NCBI GenBank assembly: GCA_029721435.1
Contig: CM056583.1
Span: 52,989,620 to 53,053,619 of the forward strand
Length of the DNA: 64,000 nt
DNA from: Gymnothorax reevesii
Taxonomy: Eukaryota; Chordata; Actinopteri; Anguilliformes; Muraenidae
Direction: 5' to 3'
Both the position numbers and the translations under genes were made by a program. Each line of letters starts with the position of its first letter. The stretch's first letter is position 1. The notes beneath the pieces were generated by a model. It was given only the letters and a program-made list of their open reading frames with translations, searched no databases and was not told where the DNA came from. Positions 48,990 to 57,600 of this stretch are shown in pieces.

Positions 48990-49160
48990 AATGTAATCCA
49001 TTTTTCCGAGGGTACAAATGGACATTTGTGCCAAATTTGAAGAAATTCCCTCTTGGTGTTCCTGAGATTTTGCGTTCACAGGAGGGATGGATTGACAGAC
49101 AAACAGATAGAAAACCAAAAAAAAAAAAAAAAACCACAATGCCTACAGCCACTGCTATTG
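48990..49160 (+). repeat. GTCC/GACGGAC-type repeat fragment with poly-A
   Basis: GTGCCAAATTTGAAGAAATT, CCCTCTTGGTGTTCCTGAGA, TTTTGCGTTCACAGGAGGGA, then GACAGACAAACAGATAG, an A-run, and AATGCCTACAGCCACTGC. The order matches a widespread fish repeat that normally carries GACGGACGGAC at this position. Confidence 0.55.
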
Positions 49161-50858
49161 CAGATGTGGTGGCATATAAACAACTAAGATCAAAAAAAGT
49201 GTCTTTTCTGGTCCCAGTTAGTATCTCTCTAAATCAACAAACTAAAGGGTGTCTGATATGCCATTAACAGTTTACAGACCTCTTGCACCCACAAGCTGCA
49301 ATTTTCTTCCACAAACATCATTAACTGTATGCTGCCCAAGTCATTACATTACACTACATTTCAGAGGACCACAGGAAACCATATGAGCCATGCACTTTCG
49401 GTAACATGGCTTTTGGTGGCAAGAGAGACATTTGTATCCACAAGGGTTTGTGTATTTCTCTCTTGTTAAAATGAATGCTCTGGTCATCAGTGTGCTTTAG
49501 AATGGTGAATTAAAAAAAAATCTTCAAGAGCTTCAGAGTTTTACATGCCATTCATCTTTCTAGTGGCTTATTTATTTATTTATACAAACTACATACATAC
49601 AAACAATATATACAACCGTTTTTTGTTTTTGACTATGCTCTCAATAGTGCTTAGATTTATCTCAGATTTTTGCATTTTGATCAAAGGAGATGATTAGTAA
49701 ATGGTTACCAAACTGAATCTATTTTGACAATGAAATATTAATATGAAGAATAATCAGAACATTCAAGTATCATGGCTGACCAATAAATGGTTCTATTTGG
49801 GCCAAACTGAGCAAAAATGGGAGACTGATATACCTGTTTCAACTCCGAAGTCTATCTCATGTATTTGCACAATGCTGTTTGGCAGTCCTTGCCGTAGAGT
49901 TCCCTTCCCCTCAACAAGCTAAGATCCATTTTCCCACCTGTGCACCACTTCTGACATGTCATCATATCATAAATGAAATAAATCACTAGAGGGCATTCAT
50001 CACTTTGAAGAAGTAATTTATATTGGCACTTCTGTGCTCAAAATCAAGGCCTGTCATCAATCAAAGTAATTGCAGACAGATCAGTCTGATTTCCATTTAA
50101 AACACAAACAATTACGCAGAAACAAAGTCAGCAACAAAGAAGCCATAAGAACAGCGTTATCCTTAACGCTTTGTTTTTGCAAATAGGCTACGGCAAAATC
50201 TTCAAGCCACCGCCTCAATGTTATCTTCTGTCTAGAGTCATCTAATTAAAGATGTCTAGACATTCAAGCCAGTGACGCTTCGGCCAGTGTTTTAATTTAG
50301 ATATTGAAATGAAGAGTATAAACCCTAATTTGCTGTATCCCTGGTTCAAGTTTAGTCTGCTAAACACCAGTGCTTCAGACAGTTTGTTATAGGCTGACAA
50401 TGGCATTCTGAATTAATTCCAAAGACTCCAATGTACATTATTAATAATATTGACAAGTAATCATGTAGATTCAATTGCAGTTGACAGTTTACATACAGCA
50501 ATTAACAGACAATTATGTATTTGCACAAACAATTGTTGGAGATTAATTGCAGCTGATGTTTATACAAGCATCAGCTTCAGTAAATAAACAAGAAAGAATA
50601 ATGGTGCTGAAAGAATATAGCTCTTAATCTCTGCTCTGTGTACTTTCTGATACAGCCATACCTTTGAAAGAGCATTCAGTAATTCTGAAGTTAAATAAAT
50701 GACATTTGCTGACTGGACAAAAAAGTCACTGGTTATATTTAAAGGGTGATCTGAGGTTAAATGAAAAATGACACCAGGAAACAACTCAGAATTAATCTAA
50801 AGAGGTATATGTAATTACCACCAAAAAAGATACAAGTTGGCATTTTTCTGTTTCTGCG

Positions 50859-50872
50859 GTTGCCATGGTAAC
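50859..50872. promoter_or_regulatory. Perfect RFX X-box palindrome upstream of the gene
   Basis: GTTGCCATGGTAAC is the full RFX consensus with two perfect half-sites. It sits about 8.6 kb upstream of the ssbp2-like start codon, outside any repeat I recognise. Confidence 0.55.
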
Positions 50873-51724
50873 TGAGCAAGCTCATTAAATATGCAGAAAA
50901 CTTCTGGCACCAATTCCTCTTTAACTCTGTGATAGAATTCAATTTTTCTTCATCATTTAAAAGCCATTGCTTATCCAAATGGAATGACACAGCCATTTTT
51001 GCGCAATTTATCAATTTTGTGATTTTGGGGCATTTTACTCAAATTTTGAAATTAATTTGCGCAGAATCTGACGAATACTCAAAATATTCAAAGTATGTAA
51101 CAGATAGGCAAAATTTTCCCATGTCATTGCATTTCTAATGAAGTAAAGTACCTGCAGCCTAAATTACATTGATTTTCAATGATAAAAAAGTTATGGCTGC
51201 CACAAACATGAGAAATGTGGAGAAAGAAATATCTTAGGAAATCAATAGAAAATTCATTGAAAAATTGAGTTCAGTTTTTAATCCTTGTAGCAATTAGTGA
51301 TTATTAGAGGTGGGTTATTGTAGATTATTTTTATTTAAAAAGTTTTTTGGAATAATAATAAAATTTTGCCCATTAAACTCCAGATCACCCTTGAAATATG
51401 CCAATATGTGAGAGCGTATGATTGAATCATTTTTGCAGTCATTAATATATTCCAGCTGGCAACAATTCTTTTAACCCTGACTGATGCAGGGTGCAGCTCT
51501 TGATTTCTTAACCCCTTAAACTTAAACTTTTCACAAAAGTTTCGCCTTAATCCGTTGAATACCAAATATTTCCTTGCAATGTAAGTGCATATTTTTTACT
51601 CCTTAGACCTCCCAAACACACAAATTATGCATTTTTGATTTCGTGATGGTTCACACGAAATCAAAGTTCAAAGTTGTATTTGTTTGCCCAAAGCCAACAA
51701 CAACACTTTTAGAGCTTCTAGAAG

Positions 51725-51752
51725 TAAAATAAATAAATAAATAAATAAATAA
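51725..51752. repeat. (AAAT)n microsatellite
   Basis: About six AAAT units in a row. Confidence 0.9.
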
Positions 51753-52100
51753 TATTAATAATCAGTCACAAATGTGACAAGTGGGATTACACGGGTTTAG
51801 TACATTTCAAGGTAAAACAAAAAACCATGTTGCAAGCTATGTATCTGCGGGTGGCAGCGATTCATGGAACCTACATCACGCATATATTGAGAGAAATATT
51901 CAAACCCAGGACGCCTTGCTTTTATGACCAAAGCATTACACTAAATGGAAATTATCTAGAGCTTGTGCATTATTTTACACATATGTCCTTGTAATTCAGC
52001 AGGACACATTTGGAATCATTGTAAAACTCTAGATCACCACATAAATTAAAAATAGGCATGAAGTTTTACGGGTTTGAATACAGCAACTGTGTGTATATAC

Positions 52101-52120
52101 ATATATATATATATATATAT
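52101..52120. repeat. (AT)10 microsatellite
   Basis: Ten AT units after a GTGTATATAC lead. Confidence 0.9.
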
Positions 52121-52424
52121 TTTTATTAATTGGTTATGTATGTTTTTACCCGCATACAGTAAAAACGGCCTACCAATATATCTTGTATTGGCCGACCTGC
52201 CAAGTTCAGCATTTTGAGAATTGCCGACCAGACGAAGATCCAAGTCGAATCAAAACGTTGTCATTTTATAACCAATAAAGTTTTCTTTGGTGGCTTGGAG
52301 TAAGTGTGCAGGCATCTTTTCCTTTCCTCATTGACGCATTTTATTTGATAGCCTTGCACCTATACGCGATGTGCGTGTAACTTTTACTTTGTATCAAGTT
52401 CAGCATGTGCACAAGCAATCATTG

Positions 52425-53040
52425 GCAACTGTGGCATTTGCTCTCTTCAGAGAAGCAGGCGACAGTCGCGGACCTAGCATTTAGCTCTTTAATGAGTCCT
52501 GAAGTCCTGTACTTCAGAAGTCATAGTCATAATATTGTCATGATAGCACAACATACTTAACTAATTAATAAAAATATTATAAATTCCTTATTTTCGCATT
52601 GCCTTGGTATTGGTTTTTCGGTCGCGGTAACTGTGGCATTCGCTCGCTTCAAAGGAGCAGATAACAGTCGGGGACCTAGCATTTAGCTTTTAATGAGTCT
52701 TGAAGTTGCGTACTTCAGAAGTAATAGTCATAATATTGTCATGATAGCACAACATACTTAACCAATTTATAATATTTTTATTACTCGGTTGTTTTGGCTT
52801 TGCTTTGGAATTGGCCTTTCGGTCGCGGTAACTGTGGCATTTGCTCTCTTCAAAGAAGCAGACGACAGTCGCGGACCTAGCATTTAGCTCTTTGATGAGT
52901 TTTGAAGTCACGTACTTCAGAAGTCATAGTCATAATATTGTCATGATAGCACAACATAAGTAACCCATTAATAAAAATATTATAAATTGCTTATATTCGC
53001 ATTGCTTTAGTATTGGCTTTTGAGTCGTGGTATTAGCCCT
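52425..53040 (+). repeat. Three-copy tandem repeat, unit about 201 bp
   Basis: AACTGTGGCATTTGCTCTCT starts units at 52427, 52629 and 52830 (spacing 202 and 201 bp). Each unit carries GCGGACCTAGCATTTAGCTC, CTTCAGAAGTCATAGTCATA and ATATTGTCATGATAGCACAA. Units 1 and 3 are more alike in places than either is to unit 2. The array is followed by GC-rich inverted GGCCAATAC sequences (53040-53090). Confidence 0.92.
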
Positions 53041-53095
53041 TGGCCTGCGGCCTCGGGCCAATACGGCGACCCTCAGGCCAATACCAAGGCAATAC
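53040..53095. repeat. GC-rich inverted repeat next to the 201-bp array
   Basis: GGCCTGCGGCCTCGGGCCAA, then CGGCGACCCTCAGGCCAATA, can pair within itself. TATTGGCC also occurs left of the array near 52186, so array and flanks may be one element. Confidence 0.45.
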
Positions 53096-53180
53096 TTAAA
53101 GAAGCAATTAATAACACATAATTAATTGCTTATTACCATACCTCACCTGTGTAATTTTTTGGCACTTTATTTTCTTGTTT

Positions 53181-53463
53181 CTGTCTTAGAATGGAAAACA
53201 GGGACTGTCACTGACTGACCACGGTAAGGGCAGCCATGCGTAAATGGGAAAAGCTTGGGTTTTCTGTAGGGCCTGTGTGCATGCATGTGCTGCTCACATA
53301 GACAGCGTCAAACGGTACGTGTGCTCACCCTCAATCGTCTCTAACCCCTCGGACATACAGGCTGTAACCAGATGAGGCGGTCTTGAAGTGCCATCGTCAC
53401 TCGTGGCTGCCCTAAGTGGGGTCGGTCAGTGACAGTGCCTGTGTTCCATTCTCGGATAGACAG
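53181..53463. mobile_element. Small inverted-repeat element (MITE), class unknown
   Basis: Left arm CTGTCTTAGAATGGAAAACA, then GGGACTGTCACTGACTGACC and TAAGGGCAGCCA, is repeated inverted at the right (ending TTCCATTCTCGGATAGACAG). The arms are about 60 bp. I see no convincing target duplication. Confidence 0.7.
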
Positions 53464-53837
53464 CCGACTGATTGTTGACCGGTGACAGTGCTAATGACGC
53501 ACCACCTCTTGGCGACTGAGATCAGCCTGTAACATGCCAAAGACTCTTTTTCTCTCTCGTGTCACAAGCCGCTCCATTTTCTTGATGCAGTAGCATTTTT
53601 CGTTGGCTTTATGAAGGCTATTGACCACACCAAAAAGAACAAGTCCAGTGTTACTGCACATCACGAACAGCTCAATGTTGCTTGGCGTGTGCACGTGGAG
53701 CGCGTCAGGATTACAATACCACGCGCTTTTCTTTATTTCCTCTTGTGCTTCACAGGAAAAGCAATAAAAATCAATCGATACTTCAATTTGCCGCAAATAC
53801 AGTACATGCCTCATCTGTGCGTTTTCAGTGGTGCTGC

Positions 53838-53866
53838 GTATACATACATACATATACATACATACA
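53838..53866. repeat. (TACA)n microsatellite at the left border of the Tc1-like element
   Basis: A TACATACATACATATACATA tract touches the transposon end, so the original TA target can no longer be read exactly on this side. Confidence 0.85.
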
Positions 53867-54007
53867 ACAGTGCTGTGAAAAAGTATTTGCCCCCTTCCTG
53901 ATATCTTTTTCTTTGCATTTTTGTCACAGTTAAATGTTTCAGATCATCAAACAAATTCTAATATTAGACAAAGATAACCTGAGTAAATACTGTAATGTGA
54001 ATATAGG

Positions 54008-54021
54008 CCACTAGATGGCAG
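54008..54021 (+). promoter_or_regulatory. CTCF core motif in the 5' LTR
   Basis: CCACTAGATGGCAG fits the CTCF core consensus CCASYAGRKGGCRS at all 14 positions. Confidence 0.6.
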
Positions 54022-54053
54022 TATTTACCTTTTTTTGTTAAGCTCAGACTGGG

Positions 54054-54095
54054 AGTCATGTTTAGACATGTCCTGGACATGTCTGGGGCAAGTCT
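54054..54095. promoter_or_regulatory. Cluster of four p53-family half-sites in the 5' LTR
   Basis: Half-site consensus is RRRCWWGYYY. AGACATGTCC (54064-54073), GGACATGTCT (54075-54084) and GGGCAAGTCT (54086-54095) are perfect and separated by one base each. AGTCATGTTT (54054-54063) directly precedes them with one mismatch. They lie about 50-90 bp upstream of the TATA box. Confidence 0.7.
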
Positions 54096-54145
54096 CAGAA
54101 AGTTAAAAAAAAGAGGTCTAAATGTGGGTGGGGTCTGCAAAAGAG

Positions 54146-54153
54146 TATATAAG
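54146..54153 (+). promoter_or_regulatory. LTR TATA box
   Basis: TATATAAG in the context GAGTATATAAGG, expected to set the start of retroelement transcription about 30 bp downstream. The same box is at 59646-59653. Confidence 0.75.
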
Positions 54154-54398
54154 GAAAAGAATTGAGACAGTAATGGAGTGAGGAGAAATTGCAAGAAGAT
54201 GACCAGACCTGCCATTCTGTTCAAGACCTGTGATGTTTCTTTTGTGGATTTCTTTGCCTGAGTTTGAGCATTTTCTTCATCCAGGACATCACCAAGCCAC
54301 CCCACCCAAAAGGGACTGTAATTATTTCTATTTTTTTTCTTATTTATCAATCTTGGTCTTTAGTTGTAGGTTGTTATTAGTCTTTGTCTTTGTTAAAA

Positions 54399-54404
54399 AT
54401 TAAA
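54399..54404 (+). terminator. LTR polyadenylation signal
   Basis: ATTAAA followed by a GT-rich stretch (54405-54432). In the 3' LTR the equivalent is at 59899-59904 and would end the genomic RNA. Confidence 0.6.
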
Positions 54405-54492
54405 TGTGTTTTAGTTGTTAAAACTGTGTTTGTCATCCCTTGCTGTTGCTGTTGTGTTATAAATGTAATAACAAATTGGGGCCATAACAAAT

Positions 54493-54513
54493 TGGGGGCT
54501 CAAGGTCCGGGAT
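54493..54513 (+). promoter_or_regulatory. Primer-binding site, tRNA-Pro-like with a 3-nt interruption
   Basis: Two 9-nt blocks (54493-54501 and 54505-54513) together match the 18-nt complement of the tRNA-Pro 3' end that many vertebrate retroviruses use. Three extra bases (AAG, 54502-54504) lie between them. It starts three bases after the LTR end, the normal spacing. Another tRNA could fit better; this is judged from memory of tRNA 3' ends. Confidence 0.6.
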
Positions 54514-54605
54514 AGACCATTGTGTGAGTAATTTATTGAAAATCTAACATTCCAAATTGTGAAATTGTTTTTGTGAATTTTCCTAGATATATATTGACAA
54601 CAGCA

Positions 54606-57600
54606 ATGGATGATTTCTTGGCATCACCAACCGTAGGGGTTTTGAAGTCTTTTAAAAAGACAGAACTGCTAGAAATTTGCAGACAGTTGGAGTTGACAGA
54701 GGTAAAACCAGCCATGCGAAAAGCAAGACTGGCTAGAGAGATAGTTGAATATTACATTGATGAAAATGTGTTTGCACCAGGAGATCTGGAACAGTTTCCA
54801 GTGGAAAATCCAAATATAGAAATGGAACTTAAATTAAAAATGCTAGAGATTGAAAGGGAGGAAAGAGAAAAAGAAAGGGAATTTGAGAGGGAAGAAAAAG
54901 AAAAACAAAGGCAGTTTGAGTTAGAAAAATTAGCAAGAGAAGAAAAACAAAGAGAATTTGAGTTAGAAAAATTTGCAAGACAGAGAGATTTTGAATTAGA
55001 GAAATTCGATAGAGAAGAAAGACTCCAAATGGAGCAACTAAAAATAAAACTTCAAACTGAAAATAAATTTCGGGCTAGCCAGGAGGTAAAACTGGTGCCT
55101 CCATTTTCGGAAAAGGATGTTGACAACTATTTCCAGTGTTTTGAAAAGGTAGCAAAGAGTTGCCAGTGGCCAAAGGAACACTGGCCTCTGATGTTGCAAA
55201 CTGTCCTCAAGGGTAAAGCTCAACAAGCCTATTCGGCTTTGTCTGCAGATGATTCCTCTGATTATGAGGTTGTCAAAAAGGTTATTATGAGAGCTTATGA
55301 GTTGGTTCCAGAGGCTTACCGACAGAAATTCAGAGGTCTGAAGAAATCTGAAAATCAGACTTATGTTGAATTTGCTAATGAAAAGCAGGTTTGCTTTGAG
55401 CGCTGGTGTACTTCTATGGAGGTCAAGGATGATTTCAACTCACTAAAAGAGATGGTGTTAGTTGAAGAATTCAAGAACTGTGTTAAGGATGATGTTAAGA
55501 CCTACCTTAATGAGAAGCAAGCACTGAACTTGCAATCAGCTGCCAAATTTGCAGATGAATATGTTCTCACTCATAAGTCCAAATTTCAGTCTAGCAGTAA
55601 CAATAAATGGTCCCAATTTCAGAAAAAGGGTTACGGTGATACCCAAGATTCCTCACCCAAAGACAAAGACAAATCTGGTGATGGTGCTCAGAAATCCAGT
55701 AACAGGTCTGATCAAAGTGTGAAAGCTGACAGTGACAGAAGTGGTCTAGTTTGCAGTTATTGCAAGAAATCTGGTCATGTTACAACTAACTGTTGGTTCC
55801 TTAAAGCTAAGAAAGAAAAAGAAAAGGATACCAAACCAAATGCCTTTGTGAAAACAAGGTTAGAAACCCCTGTAGTGGATAACCAATCTGCTAAATTGCC
55901 TGCTTCTTGTGGGGCTAAAAAGCCTAATACAGCTGACTTTGTGAGGGAGGAATTTCTTCCATTTGTGTCAGAGGGATTTGTGGCTCTGAATGAGCATACT
56001 ACTCCTGTCCCCATATATATCCTAAGGGATACCGGAGCTTCTCAGTCACTTTTGTTGATGGACTCCTTGGAGTTACGTGATGAGACCGCTTCAGGGGATT
56101 TCATACTTGTACAAGGTATTGAAGGGAGGACTGTATCTGTACCCCTGCGCTCTATATTCTTGAAGTCAGATTTAGTTACAGGACAGGTAAAGGTGGGACT
56201 TATGTCAAGTCTACCTATAAAGGGTGTTTCTCTGTTGCTAGGCAATGACCTGGCTGGGGGCAAAGTAGTTCCCCCTGTTCATCTTACTTCACAGCCGAGC
56301 ACTGAAGATGGGGATGAGGACCCATCTCTGTATCCTTCTTGCGCAGTGACTCGTGCTATGGCCAAGAAGGCTAAAGAAGAAGATGATGTGGTGCCGTCCA
56401 GTACATTGAATAGTCAGGACTCAGGTGGTTCGCCTCATGACTCTGATTGGCCTACTATGGTTTCTCCGTTTGAGGACTTATCAGATACTTTTATCAGTTC
56501 TCTATTCAGCCAGCCGGATGGGTCTGGTGATTCTGATGTGTCTGGAGACTTGTCTCTGTCCAGAGAGCGGTTGATTGAGGAGCAAACTAATGATCCTGAA
56601 ATTTGTGTACTAAAGAGGAGAGCCCTTCCTGATAAAGAAATAGACGCAGTTCCAGTTGGGTATTATCTCAAGGATGGTGTGCTGATGCGGAAGTGGCGCC
56701 CTCCTGATATCCCTGCCAATGCAGATTGGGCAGTGGTCAGGCAAATTGTTGTTCCGAAGGTCTACAGGAATGAGATCTTAACAATGGCTCATAGTTTACC
56801 TTTAGGAGGTCATCTTGGTGTTAACAAGACTGTTGATAAAATCATGAAACACTTCTTTTGGCCTGGGCTTCGGAAAGACGTTTCCAACTTTTGCAAAACC
56901 TGTCACACTTGTCAGGTAGTTGGAAAACACCAGTTAGACCCACCTGTAGCTCCATTGCGGCCTATCCCAGCATTTGGGGAGCCATTCTCTAGGGTCATTG
57001 TTGATTGCGTTGGTCCATTACCCAAGACTAGATCTGGAAATCAGTACTTGCTGACAATCATGTGTGCATCTACCAGATTCCCCGAAGCCATACCTCTACG
57101 TAACATCAAGGCAACTGCAATCTCGAAGGCTTTGATAAAGTTCTTCACGTTGTTTGGCCTTCCCAGGGAAATTCAGTCAGACCAGGGTAGCAATTTCACT
57201 TCAGGATTGTTTCAGCAGGTTGTGTATGAACTAGGTGCAAAGCAGATTCTTTCTAGTGCCTATCATCCAGAAAGTCAGGGTGCCTTAGAGCGGTTTCATT
57301 CCACTCTCAAGACAATGATGAGGACTTATTGTTATGACCATGAGAAAGACTGGGATGAAGGGGTTCATTTGCTGTTGTTTGCAGCTAGAGAAGCAGTGCA
57401 GGAGTCTACTGGATTCAGTCCATTTGAGCTAGTGTTTGGTCATGAAGTGAGAGGACCTTTGCTATTATTGAGTGAACAATGGCAAGAGGAAGAGCCGCAT
57501 ATCAGTCTGTTAGACTATGTTGGCAAGTTCAAGGAAAGATTGCGTGCAGCTTGTGACCTTGCCAAAGAGAACTTGAAATCAAGTCAGGGAAAAATGAAAA

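Larger units (their letters stand above)
49161..52424. other. Upstream intergenic stretch without recognisable gene
   Basis: Holds simple repeats (TTTA 49568-49585, AAAT 51725-51752, TA 52101-52120) and the perfect X-box at 50859. Positions 52160-52200 contain TATTGGCCGACC-type sequence related to the right flank of the following tandem array. Confidence 0.4.
53991..54489 (+). repeat. 5' LTR
   Basis: Starts TGTAATG and ends CATAACA, a 6-of-7 inverted pair. It carries a CTCF core match (54008-54021), p53-family half-sites (54054-54095), a GGGTGGGG CACCC-type box (54126-54133), a TATA box (54146-54153) and a polyadenylation signal ATTAAA (54399-54404) followed by GT-rich sequence. By these signals U3 ends near 54175, and R runs to about 54420. 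Confidence 0.95.

Noticed and set aside
53964..54350. A 100+ codon antisense frame in the 5' LTR, repeated at 59302-59850 in the 3' LTR.
   Set aside because: It lies opposite LTR regulatory DNA, runs over the LTR edge into different sequence, and resembles no known protein. Identity of the two copies follows from the LTRs being identical.
54573..54605. Eleven extra codons before the Gag-Pol ATG, beginning with GTG.
   Set aside because: Eukaryotic initiation at GTG is unlikely here, and the first ATG (54606) has a strong context.
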